Assembly: GCA_947625405.1 (NCBI GenBank)
Contig: CANQOF010000005.1
Coordinates: forward strand, 48,234 to 112,233
Length of the DNA: 64,000 nt
Direction: 5' to 3'
Origin: an uncultured Atopobiaceae bacterium
Lineage (GTDB): Bacteria; Actinomycetota; Coriobacteriia; Coriobacteriales; Atopobiaceae
Made by a program: the position numbers and the translations under genes. This document shows, one piece after another, positions 53,133-61,731 of the stretch (positions are counted from its first letter, which is position 1; every line of letters begins with the position of its first letter). Below the pieces are notes generated by a model that was not told the DNA's origin, did no database searches, and saw only the letters and a list, made by a program, of their open reading frames with translations.

Positions 53133-53276
53133 CGTGATGCCCGGCTCCCCGTTTGCTTCTTGGGAACTCCGGTCTCTCGTTCTTTCGAATGGGAGACTGC
53201 AACCTAGCGGGAAGGGCCTCGTCCTCGCGGTGGGGCCTCAGGAGATCGAGCACGGTCGGGGAGCCGGGCATTCACG
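53133..53276. repeat. 144-bp stem-flanked element between kinase and pth genes
   Basis: The outer arms CGTGATGCCCGGCTCCCC (53133-53150) and 53258-53276 pair with one bulged base. They enclose a 107-base core with smaller hairpins, including GGTCTC/GAGAC and CGCGGTGGGGCC pieces. The layout resembles the four ~190-bp elements elsewhere in the window, but the core sequence is different. It lies between convergent genes. Confidence 0.6.
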
Positions 53277-53288
53277 AGCAAGCATATC

Positions 53289-53933
53289 TTAAATGTTCCC
53301 CTTTGTGTTGCGGCGATGTCGACCGTTGAACTCGTCTCGGGCAGCGACAGGGCCCCGCTCAAGAATGGCGAGCGCGGCGTCGGCCGCGTGGGCGCAGGTG
53401 ATGTCGTGATCCTCGCTCGCGTCGCCCTTGAGCTGCCTCAGCACGAAGTCCACCGGATCCATGCGTCCCGGAGGGCGACCGATGCCCACCCTCACGCGCA
53501 CGAAGTCTCGGCTCTGGAGCTTGTCGATGATCGAACGCAGGCCGTTATGGCCGCCATGGCCCCCGCCCACCTTCACTCGCACGTCGCCGTCGTCGATGTC
53601 GAGCTCGTCGTGGATGACGAGTATTTCCGCAGGTGAAAGCCCTAATTCGCGCGCGAGCTTCGAGACGGGGCCACCGCTTGAGTTCATGAATGACTGCGGT
53701 TTGGCGAGCGTGACCTCGCGCCCGGCGAGCTTCGCCGTGGCCACCTCCGAGCCGAGGTGGTTCTTCCAATAGGAGACGCCACTCTCCCTCGCGAGGAGAT
53801 CGACCACATGGAAGCCGGCGTTGTGCCGCGTGCGGTCGTACTCCTCGCCGGGGTTCCCGAGCCCGACGATAAGCGAGATCGGCTTCGCCTCGGGCGCCTT
53901 CTTCGCGTCGCGCCCTTCGAGCTCTCCTGCCAT
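53289..53933 (-). CDS. pth: peptidyl-tRNA hydrolase
   Basis: The 214-residue enzyme frees tRNA from prematurely released peptidyl-tRNA. Motifs match Pth: VGLGNPGEEYDRTRHNAGF with the catalytic histidine, KPQSFMNSSGGPVSKL, HDELDIDDGDVRVK and GGGHGGHNGLRSI. The N-terminal ~17 residues (GELEGRDAKKAPEAKP) extend beyond the usual start. It is 9 bases after prs in the glmU-prs-pth order that is common in Gram-positives. Confidence 0.95.
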   Translation of the reverse strand: MAGELEGRDAKKAPEAKPISLIVGLGNPGEEYDRTRHNAGFHVVDLLARESGVSYWKNHLGSEVATAKLAGREVTLAKPQSFMNSSGGPVSKLARELGLSPAEILVIHDELDIDDGDVRVKVGGGHGGHNGLRSIIDKLQSRDFVRVRVGIGRPPGRMDPVDFVLRQLKGDASEDHDITCAHAADAALAILERGPVAARDEFNGRHRRNTKGNI

Positions 53934-53942
53934 GCGCGGTTC

Positions 53943-54944
53943 CTAGAGGTTGAGGTCGGCGCCGAACATCGCCGAGACGGGGATCTCGTCGTAGACGCGA
54001 CGAATGGCCTCCGCGAACTCCTCGGCCACGGAGATTTGCTTGATCTTCGTGTCGGGGGCCTCGAGCACCGCGGGATCGAGGGGCACGGCGTCCGTGACCA
54101 CGCACTCCACGATGGGCGCGCCTTGGAGCCGCTCGATCGCGGGGCCAGAGAAGATGCCATGGGTGGAGCACACGTAGATGTCGCCCGCCCCGAGCTTCTT
54201 CAGCTCCTTGATGCCGGCCACGAGGGTGCCGCCAGTGTCGATCATGTCGTCGTTCACGATGCAGGTCTTGCCCGCGATCTCGCCGATGATGCCCGTGACC
54301 TCGGCCATGTTGTGCTTCGGGCGACCCTTGTGGGCGATGGCGAGGGAGCAGCCGAGCATGTCGGAGAGCTTCTTCGCCGCCTTCGCGCGGCCCACGTCGG
54401 GCGACACGACGCAGAGGTTGTTCGTGTCGAGGTCCATCTGGCGATAGTAGGAGGCGAAGAGGGGAAGCGCCGTGAGCTGGTTCACAGGCTTGTCGAAGAA
54501 GCCCTGGATCGTGTTCGTGTGGAGGTCGAGGGTGATGACCTTGTCCACGCCCGCGGTTTCCAAAAGGTTCGCCACGAGCCGCGCGGTGATGGGTTCGCGC
54601 GGCGCCGCCTTGCGATCCTGGCGCGCGTAGCCGTAGTGGGGGATCACCGCGCAGAAGCTCCGGCAGCTTCCGCGCTTCGCGGCGTCGCAGGCGATGAGGA
54701 GCTCCATGAACATGTCGTTCACGTTCGCACCCACGATGGACTGGATGAAGAAGACGTCCGTGCCGCGCACCGTCTGGTCGTAGCGGGCGTAGATCTCGCC
54801 GTTTGCGAAGGTCTCGAGCGTGAGGCCCGAAAGATCGACCCCGAGGGCGGTGGCGATGCGCTGCGCGAGCACCGGGTTCGAGCGGCCGCTGAAGAGCTGG
54901 AAGCGCTTCTCCATGGTCTTGGGGCTGTTGAGATCGCGGTTCAT
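53943..54944 (-). CDS. prs: ribose-phosphate pyrophosphokinase
   Basis: A 333-residue PRPP synthetase making phosphoribosyl pyrophosphate from ribose 5-phosphate and ATP. Visible motifs are ANGEIYARYDQTVRG (ATP site), YGYARQDRKAAPREPI (flexible loop), VITLDLHTNTIQGFF and the PRPP loop in NDDMIDTGGTLVAG. The ATG follows GAAAGGCATCAAGGCCC. It is 51 bases downstream of glmU. Confidence 0.95.
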   Translation of the reverse strand: MNRDLNSPKTMEKRFQLFSGRSNPVLAQRIATALGVDLSGLTLETFANGEIYARYDQTVRGTDVFFIQSIVGANVNDMFMELLIACDAAKRGSCRSFCAVIPHYGYARQDRKAAPREPITARLVANLLETAGVDKVITLDLHTNTIQGFFDKPVNQLTALPLFASYYRQMDLDTNNLCVVSPDVGRAKAAKKLSDMLGCSLAIAHKGRPKHNMAEVTGIIGEIAGKTCIVNDDMIDTGGTLVAGIKELKKLGAGDIYVCSTHGIFSGPAIERLQGAPIVECVVTDAVPLDPAVLEAPDTKIKQISVAEEFAEAIRRVYDEIPVSAMFGADLNL

Positions 54945-54995
54945 GGGCCTTGATGCCTTTCTCGGGAGGAGGGTGGGTCGTGCGGGTGGCGCTCG

Positions 54996-56381
54996 CTACT
55001 CGGCTGCCTTGCGCGCCGCGCGCTTCGCCGCGTAATCCTCGACGATGCGCTGCTCGGAGCGCTCGATGGCGAGCGCGCCGGCAGGCACGTCCTTCGTGAT
55101 GCAGCTCGCCGCGCCGGTGATGGCGCCGTCCCCGATCGAAACGGGGGCCACCATCATCGTGTCGGAGCCGATGAAGACGTCGTTGCCGATCGTGGTGCGA
55201 TGTTTCTTCGAGCCGTCGTAGTTGCAGGTGACGGATGCGGCGCCGACGTTCACGCCGGAGCCCATCGTGGTATCGCCGATGTAGGAGAGGTGCGGCACCT
55301 TCGAGCCCTCGCCGATGAGGGAGTTCTTGATCTCCACCGAGGTGCCCACGTGCGCGCCGGGCATGAGATGCGTCCCCGGGCGCAGGTAGGCGCGCGGCCC
55401 GCACGTGACGCCGTTTTCGATGACGCTGTCGAGTGCGACGGTCTCCTCGAGGCGGCACTCATCACCCACGGTCACGTCGGTGAGGCGGGTGTTCGGCCCC
55501 ACCACGTTGCCCTTGCCGAGCGTGGTGGCGCCAAGGAGGAAGGTGAGCGGCCAGAGCTCGGTGTCCTGCCCCACCTTCACGTCGGGCCCCACCCACACGA
55601 GGCTTGGATCGAGCATCGTCACGCCGCTCGCCATGAGCCGCTCGTTGATGCGACGCTGCATGGCCCTCGTGGCTTCGGCGAGCTGGGCGCGCGAGTTCAC
55701 CCCAAGCATCTCGTTGGGGTCTTCCACGAAGACGCGGCCCACGTCGAGGCCCTCGTCTCGCATGAGCGCGACCATGTCCGTGAGGTAGTACTCGCCCTGC
55801 GCGTTCTCGTTTTGGATGGAGCCCACGAGACGCGCGAGCGTCGCGCCGTCAAAGGCGTAGACGCCACTGTTGCACTCCTTGAGCGCCTCGCGTTGCTCGA
55901 GCGTGGCGTCGGCGTGCTCGATGATGGCGAGGATGTGGCCCGCCTCGTCGAGGATGATGCGGCCGTAGCCCGTGGGATCCGTGGGCGCCATCGTGAGCAC
56001 GGCGCCGGGAAGTCCGTGCTCGGTGACCTCGCTCGCGAGCTCCTCGATCGTCTCTGAGCGCACGAGCGGCGTGTCGCCGTAGAGCACGACCACGCACCCG
56101 TCGTCGATGCCGGTGGCCTCGAGGGCCACGCGCACGGCGTGGCCGGTGCCCAGGCGCTCCTCCTGCTCCACCACCTCGGCTCCAAGGCGCTCGCAGATCT
56201 TGGCCACCTCGCCCTTGCCCGCGCCCACGACGCACACGATGCGGCTGGCTCCGGCGGCGCGAGCGGCCTCGATGGGCCACGCCACCAGGGGCTTTCCGAG
56301 GAGGGGATGGACGGTTTTGGAATGGGCGGACTTCATGCGCGTGCCCTCGCCCGCGGCGAGGACAAGAGCGGTAAAGGCCAT
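54996..56381 (-). CDS. glmU: bifunctional GlmU (UDP-GlcNAc pyrophosphorylase / GlcN-1-P acetyltransferase)
   Basis: The 461-residue enzyme has an N-terminal uridyltransferase domain (LVLAAGEGTRMKSAHSK, HPLLGKPL, YGDTPLV) and a left-handed beta-helix acetyltransferase domain. The latter includes NSLIGEGSKVPHLSYIGD and ASVTCNYDGSKKHRTTIG. It makes UDP-N-acetylglucosamine for the cell wall. ATG follows GCGAAAGGGGTC. First gene of glmU-prs-pth. Confidence 0.96.
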   Translation of the reverse strand: MAFTALVLAAGEGTRMKSAHSKTVHPLLGKPLVAWPIEAARAAGASRIVCVVGAGKGEVAKICERLGAEVVEQEERLGTGHAVRVALEATGIDDGCVVVLYGDTPLVRSETIEELASEVTEHGLPGAVLTMAPTDPTGYGRIILDEAGHILAIIEHADATLEQREALKECNSGVYAFDGATLARLVGSIQNENAQGEYYLTDMVALMRDEGLDVGRVFVEDPNEMLGVNSRAQLAEATRAMQRRINERLMASGVTMLDPSLVWVGPDVKVGQDTELWPLTFLLGATTLGKGNVVGPNTRLTDVTVGDECRLEETVALDSVIENGVTCGPRAYLRPGTHLMPGAHVGTSVEIKNSLIGEGSKVPHLSYIGDTTMGSGVNVGAASVTCNYDGSKKHRTTIGNDVFIGSDTMMVAPVSIGDGAITGAASCITKDVPAGALAIERSEQRIVEDYAAKRAARKAAE

Positions 56382-56544
56382 GAAAAGACCCCTTTCGCAA
56401 GGCTTCGCACCCGACGCGTACGGCTTGACGCGTGCCCGCCTTCACGCCCGCTGCGTCTCGCTTCCATGGTAGCGCAGGGCCCAATGCCGCGCCCGCGTGC
56501 GGCGCGGACGGCGCGCCTCCTTTGCTACACTTGGTCTCTCGCAT

Positions 56545-56618
56545 TGGGGCTTCGTCCAATGGCAGGACTCTGGTTTTTGGTGCCAGCTATGGGGGTTCGA
56601 ATCCCTCAGCCCCAGCCA
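56545..56618 (+). tRNA. tRNA-Gln (anticodon TTG)
   Basis: The acceptor stem TGGGGCT (56545-56551) pairs with AGCCCCA (56608-56614), followed by G and an encoded CCA. The anticodon arm CTGGT-TTTTGGT-GCCAG gives anticodon TTG, and the T arm is GGGGGTTCGAATCCCTC. It is a complete tRNA for glutamine codon CAA. Confidence 0.95.
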
Positions 56619-56813
56619 TTTTCATTCAATCGACGTTTTCGCTGGTAGCCGACCCCGTCATCCCACGCGAGCGCGCGACGCGGCACGTATGTCCGCGTCG
56701 CCTTGCGCCCCGCTTCGCCGCCCAGGCATCCGCCCCTCGAGCATGCTTCGCGAATTGCGCGGGGCTTCTGTGAAATCCCCTTGTGATGACGGTGGCGCGT
56801 CCAAGCGTGGGTA

Positions 56814-56826
56814 GTATAAGATATAC
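56814..56826. promoter_or_regulatory. operator-like palindrome of the ArsR gene
   Basis: GTATAAGATATAC is a palindrome (GTATA-AGA-TATAC) 18 bases before the start codon of the ArsR-family gene. It includes a TATAAG -10-like hexamer (56815-56820). A repressor bound here would block transcription, as expected for autoregulation. Confidence 0.5.
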
Positions 56827-56844
56827 CAAATGAGAGGAGGAGGT

Positions 56845-57228
56845 ATGAGATCTGCCGATATTCCCACCCTCCTCAAGGCGCTTGGCAATGAGAACCGGAT
56901 CGAGATCGTGAAGATCATCGCGAAGTCGCCCGGCATCACGGCGAACCGGTTGCTCAAGACGCTCCACGTCGCGCAATCCACGCTCTCCCATCACATGCAC
57001 ATCCTCGTGGAAGCGGGGATCGTGACGGCCATTCGCGAGGGCAAGTGGTCGCATTACTCCGTGAGCCCCGAGGCGCTCGACAGCATCGATCGCTTCGTGA
57101 ACGGCCTTCGCGCGGACCGCTCGCAGCGCGCTCGACGCCTGCGCATGCTCATGGACGTGAAGAACGATCCCCGCATGACGCAGAAGTTGCGCTCCTCCAT
57201 CGACCAGATCATCGATACGCTCGATTAG
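56845..57228 (+). CDS. ArsR/SmtB-family transcriptional regulator
   Basis: The 127-residue protein has the winged-helix pattern of ArsR regulators (PTLLKALGNENRIEIVKIIA, VAQSTLSHHMHILVEAGIV, IREGKWSHYSV). The usual CxC metal-binding motif on helix 3 is absent, so metal sensing is not obvious. The C-terminal third is a charged helix (SQRARRLRMLMDVKNDP). The ATG follows GAGAGGAGGAGGT. It precedes a MetQ-like lipoprotein gene by 72 bases and might regulate it. Confidence 0.85.
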   Translation: MRSADIPTLLKALGNENRIEIVKIIAKSPGITANRLLKTLHVAQSTLSHHMHILVEAGIVTAIREGKWSHYSVSPEALDSIDRFVNGLRADRSQRARRLRMLMDVKNDPRMTQKLRSSIDQIIDTLD

Positions 57229-57300
57229 CCCGATTACGCTCCACGCGGCGCGAGCGCTTTCCCCTAGACTGTGCTGAACGTCGCGCGCGAGGGGAGGGCC

Positions 57301-58158
57301 ATGCTGCTCAGCCGAAGGGACGTGCTGCGTTTCGCGGGGATCTTCCCCCTCGCCGCGCTCTTCGGGTGCACGACGCAGGACCCCGCCGAGGAAAGCGAGA
57401 CGGATCTCACGGTGGGCGCGTCGCACACTCCCCACGCGCTCATCCTGAACGGTCCCGTGAGGGAGCTCCTCGAAGCCGAGGGCTACCACCTGGACGTCAT
57501 CGAATACGAAGGCTACGACGAACCCAACTCCGCGCTCGCGGAGGGCGAGCTCGACGCCACGTTCTACGAGCACCGCCCCTTCCTCGACGAGTGGAATGGG
57601 GCCAATGGCGCGAACCTCGAATCGCTCTGCGCCGTGCACTATGAGCCGATGGGCATCTACTCCCAAGAGCTCACCTCGATGGGGCAGGTGGAGAAGGGCG
57701 CGACCGTCGCCATTCCCGCCGACCCCGCGAACCGCGCTCGCGCGCTCCTCCTCCTCGAACAGGAGCGCCTCATCACCCTCTCGGACGACGCGGGCACGCA
57801 AGCGGTTCCCGCAAACATCGTGGAAAACCGCCGCGACATCACGCTCACGGAGGTGCCGGCCGAAGAGCTCTCCGAGCAGCTTTCCGAGGTGGATCTCGTC
57901 GTCATGCCGGGAAACATCGCGATGGAAAACGGCCACTCGCCCTCAGACGCCCTTGCCGCCGAGCCGCTCTCGTCGCTTCTCTCCGACGTCTACGAGAACC
58001 TCCTCGTGGTGCGTGCCGGCGAAGGCGAAAAGCCCAAGCTCCAAGCCCTTGCTCAGGCCCTTACCTCCCAAGAGGTCCACGACTACATCGAGCAGTCCTT
58101 CGGCGGCAACGTCGTGCCCGTTTTCCAACCCCCAGAGCCGACTCCCGAAGGGGAGTAA
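57301..58158 (+). CDS. MetQ-like substrate-binding lipoprotein (orphan copy)
   Basis: A 285-residue NLPA-family binding protein. The signal sequence ends in the lipobox AALFGC, so it is lipid-anchored outside the membrane. The binding domain has VGASHTPHALILNGPV, ELDATFYEHRPFLDEW and AIPADPANRARALLLLEQ. It is a paralogue of the MetQ in the metQNI operon and has no ATPase or permease of its own. A TAGACT -10-like box lies near 57264. The ATG follows GAGGGGAGGGCC. It may widen substrate range of the same transporter. Confidence 0.88.
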   Translation: MLLSRRDVLRFAGIFPLAALFGCTTQDPAEESETDLTVGASHTPHALILNGPVRELLEAEGYHLDVIEYEGYDEPNSALAEGELDATFYEHRPFLDEWNGANGANLESLCAVHYEPMGIYSQELTSMGQVEKGATVAIPADPANRARALLLLEQERLITLSDDAGTQAVPANIVENRRDITLTEVPAEELSEQLSEVDLVVMPGNIAMENGHSPSDALAAEPLSSLLSDVYENLLVVRAGEGEKPKLQALAQALTSQEVHDYIEQSFGGNVVPVFQPPEPTPEGE

Positions 58159-58212
58159 ACGCCTCGGTGCTTCGCAGCCTATAGTCCCCGCGCTGGGATG
58201 TCTTCTGGGGTC

Positions 58213-58404
58213 GGGGGTGCCTATAGTCCCCGGAGCCCGGTTCCCGCTCGCTCGGGTAACCGGCTTTCACCGGCCCTTTTTCTCGGGCGACACACCTCTC
58301 ATTGGCATACGGGCTTTCTTACCGGCGGACCACTCCTAGAGGGCTGAGAAAAAGGGCCTTCCCTTTACGGCTCCCACAGGGCTCCGGGGACTATAGGCAC
58401 CCCC
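58213..58404. repeat. ~190-bp stem-core element, copy C
   Basis: The 26-base ends (58213-58238; 58379-58404), with GGGGGTGCCTATAGTCCCC and GGAGCCC, are perfectly complementary. The core is that of copies A and B (CACCGGCCCTTTTTCTCGGG, CCGGCGGACCACTCCT, TGAGAAAAAGGGCC, CGGCTCCCACA). Just before it, CTATAGTCCCCGCGC and GGGGTCGGGGGTGC repeat parts of the arm. The rest of the 400-base gap after the orphan MetQ gene holds the metQNI promoter. Confidence 0.85.
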
Positions 58405-58487
58405 GCCCTCGCAAGGCATTACGGCAACAAGCTACGAGCTCAGGGCATGTGAACGCTTCGGCGTTTCGCTGCTCCGGGTGCGTAGAT

Positions 58488-58516
58488 TTGACGATTTCGT
58501 GAAGAAGTCTTAGCCT
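58488..58516 (+). promoter_or_regulatory. promoter of the metQNI operon
   Basis: TTGACG (58488-58493) and TAGCCT (58511-58516) are separated by 17 bases, a good sigma-70 type spacing. Transcription would begin near 58523, about 36 bases before the leader peptide start and 230 bases before metQ. Confidence 0.65.
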
Positions 58517-58558
58517 AACCGGCGTTCTGAAACTGCGAACCGAAGGAGGTGCCCCGCC

Positions 58559-58630
58559 ATGACCATGGCAATGTCCATGTACATGCCGAGCTCCCGGGCA
58601 CCTCGTTTGGCGCGCGTGTTCGCCGCGTGA
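58559..58630 (+). CDS. methionine-rich leader peptide of the metQNI operon
   Basis: A 23-codon frame begins behind a strong AAGGAGGT (58543-58550): MTMAMSMYMPSSRAPRLARV plus FAA and TGA. Five of the first nine codons are ATG. It lies between a promoter and an intrinsic terminator, directly upstream of a methionine transporter operon. That is the arrangement of a ribosome-mediated attenuator, in which scarcity of Met-tRNA stalls the ribosome on the Met codons and changes RNA folding. Codons 11-13 contain GCTCCCG, complementary to CGGGAGC at 58664-58670 next to the terminator. The coding call rests on the ribosome site and the Met run; the regulatory mechanism is inference. Confidence 0.75.
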   Translation: MTMAMSMYMPSSRAPRLARVFAA

Positions 58631-58668
58631 TTGTTGGCGAAACCCCCTTCCATTCGACGTGCTCGGGA

Positions 58669-58693
58669 GCTGCCCCAATCGGGCAGCGTTTTT
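58669..58693 (+). terminator. intrinsic terminator in the metQNI leader (attenuator)
   Basis: GCTGCCC (58669-58675) pairs with GGGCAGC (58681-58687), followed by GTTTTT. The same GGGCAGC can alternatively pair with GCTGCCC at 58696-58702. CGGGAGC (58664-58670) can pair with GCTCCCG either at 58704-58710 or inside the leader peptide at 58590-58596. Such competing pairings are expected for an attenuator. Confidence 0.75.
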
Positions 58694-58756
58694 CTGCTGC
58701 CCTGCTCCCGTACTTCTTAACTTCGCATCTCGCATCCACGTTCAAAGGAGAAAACC

Positions 58757-59656
58757 ATGACCAAGTCCATCACTCGTCGAGCCGCCATCCTCGGCCTTTC
58801 CGCCTTCGCCGCCCTGAGCCTCGCCGCGTGCGGCGGCGCTCCCGCAGCTGAGGAGACCACCGAGGCCACCACCACCGAAACCACCGAGTCCACCGAAGCC
58901 ACCGACACCACCATCACCGTGGGCGCGAGCCCCACGCCCCATGCGGAAATCCTGAATGGCCCCGTGAAGGAGCTGCTCGAGGAGCAGGGCTACACCCTCG
59001 ACGTCGTCGAGTTCACCGACTACGTGCTCCCCAACACCGCGCTCGAGGAGGGCGAGCTCGACGCCAACTACTTCCAGCACACCCCCTACCTCGAGAGCTT
59101 CAACGAGGAGAACGGCACGCACCTCTCGGCCGTCACCGGCGTGCACTACGAGCCGTTCGCGCTCTTCAGCGACAAGATCACGAGCGTCACCGAGCTCTCC
59201 GACGGCGCCACCGTGGCCGTGCCCAACGACACCACGAACGAGGCTCGCGCGCTGCTCCTCCTCGAGCAGGAAGGCCTCATCAAGCTCGCCGATGGCGCGG
59301 GCGTGACGGCGACCACGAAGGACATCGTGGAGAACCCGAAGAACCTGCAGTTCGAGGAGATCGAGGCGGCGAACCTGCCGAACGTGCTCCCAGACGTGGA
59401 CCTCGCGGCCATCAACGGCAACTACGCCATCTCGGCCGGCCTCTCGCTTGATGACGCGCTCGCCACCGAGGACGCCGACTCCCTCGGTGCCACCACCTAC
59501 GCGAACGTCCTCGTCGTGCGCGAGGGCGAGGAGAACGAGCCCAAGATCGTGGCCCTCGCCGCCGCGCTCACGAGCCCCGAGACCTATAAGTTCATCGAGG
59601 AGACCTACGACGGCGCCGTGGTGCCCACGTTCGAGATCACCGAAGCCAGCGAGTAG
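58757..59656 (+). CDS. metQ: methionine-binding lipoprotein MetQ
   Basis: The 299-residue lipoprotein has a signal peptide ending in LSLAACGG and a threonine/glutamate-rich spacer (TTEATTTETTESTEATD). The NLPA/MetQ binding domain follows (VGASPTPHAEILNGPV, ELDANYFQHTPYLESF, VPNDTTNEARALLLLEQEG). It captures methionine (possibly D- and L-forms) for the MetNI transporter encoded next. ATG follows AAAGGAGAAAACC. It is preceded by the Met-rich leader and terminator. Confidence 0.92.
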   Translation: MTKSITRRAAILGLSAFAALSLAACGGAPAAEETTEATTTETTESTEATDTTITVGASPTPHAEILNGPVKELLEEQGYTLDVVEFTDYVLPNTALEEGELDANYFQHTPYLESFNEENGTHLSAVTGVHYEPFALFSDKITSVTELSDGATVAVPNDTTNEARALLLLEQEGLIKLADGAGVTATTKDIVENPKNLQFEEIEAANLPNVLPDVDLAAINGNYAISAGLSLDDALATEDADSLGATTYANVLVVREGEENEPKIVALAAALTSPETYKFIEETYDGAVVPTFEITEASE

Positions 59657-59683
59657 CCTCGCGTCCTCTCACGCAAACGGGAC

Positions 59684-60454
<771 letters not shown>

Positions 60455-60457
60455 CGC

Positions 60458-61135
60458 ATGGATTGGCTCATGGGCTTCTTCGCCGAGTATGGCCAGCTGC
60501 TTCTCGAGGGCACCTGGGATTCCATCGTGATGACGGCCGTGTCCTGCATCTTCGCCTACGTCCTCGGCATCCCGCTCGGCGTCCTCGTGCTCATCACCGG
60601 CGAGGGAAACCTTCGCCCGAACCGTCCCGTGCACGCCGTCTTGGGCTGGATCATCAACGTGGGACGCTCGATCCCCTTCATCATCCTGCTCTTCTCGATC
60701 ATTCCCTTCACGCGCCTCATCGTGGGCACCTCGCTTGGCGTCCTCGGCGCCATCGTGCCGCTCGTCGTCTGCGCGACCCCCTTCGTGGCGCGCATGGTGG
60801 AGCAGAGCCTCGCCGAGGTGGACGCCTCGCTCATCGAGGCGGGGGAGGCCTTCGGCGCGAGCGCCTGGCAGCTCGTCTACAAGGTCTATCTCAAGGAGAG
60901 CCTGCCAAGCCTGGTGCGCGGCGCCTCCATCACGTTCATCACGCTCTTCGGCTTCGTGGCCATGGCCGGCTGCGTGGGCGCGGGCGGCCTCGGCGACATC
61001 GCCATCCGCTACGGCTACCAGCGCTATCAGCCCGATGTGATGGTCGCCGCCGTCATCCTCTGCGTGATCCTCGTCGAGGTCGTCCAGTCCCTCGGCAACG
61101 CCATCTCGAAGGCTGTGGACAAGCGAACTCGTTAG
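60458..61135 (+). CDS. metI: methionine ABC transporter permease MetI
   Basis: A 225-residue membrane protein with about five helices and the ABC permease EAA loop (EAGEAFGASAWQLVYKVYLK). Strongly MetI-like segments include GWIINVGRSIPFIILLFSII and VGAGGLGDIAIRYGYQRYQP. It starts 3 bases after metN and completes the MetQNI importer. Confidence 0.93.
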   Translation: MDWLMGFFAEYGQLLLEGTWDSIVMTAVSCIFAYVLGIPLGVLVLITGEGNLRPNRPVHAVLGWIINVGRSIPFIILLFSIIPFTRLIVGTSLGVLGAIVPLVVCATPFVARMVEQSLAEVDASLIEAGEAFGASAWQLVYKVYLKESLPSLVRGASITFITLFGFVAMAGCVGAGGLGDIAIRYGYQRYQPDVMVAAVILCVILVEVVQSLGNAISKAVDKRTR

Positions 61136-61221
61136 TTGACGCTGCGGCACTCTGGATGCACCTCATCGAGCCACGATCTCGGCTACAGCTCGACGCTGCG
61201 GCTTTCCATAGCATCCAATCC

Positions 61222-61278
61222 AGGGCCGATCCCGAAGACTTACGTACCTTAGTACGCCGCGTCTTCGCGATCGGCCCT
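61222..61278. repeat. hairpin with ACGTACC-TTAGTACG centre
   Basis: AGGGCCGATC and GAAGAC on the left pair with GTCTTC and GATCGGCCCT on the right around a TACGTACCTTAGTACG tip. The tip is shared with the hairpin at 10331-10418, but the arms are unrelated. It opens a 596-base gap after metI that holds repeats only: two GCCTCGCTGRCGTTTTGCT direct copies (near 61299 and 61357), element D and tandem units. Confidence 0.7.
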
Positions 61279-61421
61279 ATCCCGGGCACTCTGAAAAGCC
61301 TCGCTGACGTTTTGCTGATTCCCTGGCTCTCTGCTTGTTGAAGCGAGGATTAATGGGAGGCCTCGCTGGCGTTTTGCTCGTCCCTTGCTCGTAGCTTGTT
61401 GTCGCAATGCCTTGCGAGGGC

Positions 61422-61612
61422 GGGGGAGCCTATAGTCCCCGGAGCCCTGTGGGAGCCGCAATGAGTAGGCCCTTTTTCTCGGCCCTTGAGGAGTGGTCCG
61501 CCGGAGCCAAAGCCGTATGCCAATTGGAGGTGTGTCACCCGAGAAAAAGGGCCGGTGAAAGCCGGTAACCCGAATGGGCGGGAACCGGGCTCCGGGGACT
61601 ATAGGCACCCCC
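61422..61612. repeat. ~190-bp stem-core element, copy D (inverted)
   Basis: This copy is in the opposite direction to A, B and C. Its 26-base arms (61422-61447; 61587-61612) match those of copy C and pair with one mismatch. The core is recognisable on the minus strand by the same landmarks. Similarity with copy C continues about 37 bases past the arm on the operon-facing side (CCTCGCAAGGCATT...CAACAAGCTACGAGC). The metQNI operon is therefore bracketed by inverted copies of roughly 225 bases. Confidence 0.85.
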
Positions 61613-61711
61613 GACCCCAGGTAACATTCCAGCGCGGGGGTCATAGGCACCCCCGAGCCCAAGTACATCCCAGCGTGGGGACTATAGGCACCCCCGACCC
61701 CAAGTACATCC
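61594..61711. repeat. three tandem ~41-bp units
   Basis: Units starting near 61594, 61636 and 61677 each read GGGGACTATAGGCACCCCC, then GACCCCAAGTACATCC, then CAGCG, with small changes. The first overlaps the right arm of element D. The unit repeats the arm sequence of elements C and D, which suggests the arm is itself an older intergenic repeat. Confidence 0.8.
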
Positions 61712-61731
61712 ATTTCGATGAGCGGCGTCGA

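Noticed and set aside
58549..58851. A 100-codon plus-strand frame across the met leader and metQ start
   Set aside because: It overlaps the leader peptide and the metQ signal sequence in another frame and lacks any motif.
61594..61711. Possible CRISPR array in the tandem repeats
   Set aside because: There are only three units, the intervening sequence is conserved instead of variable, and no cas gene is present.
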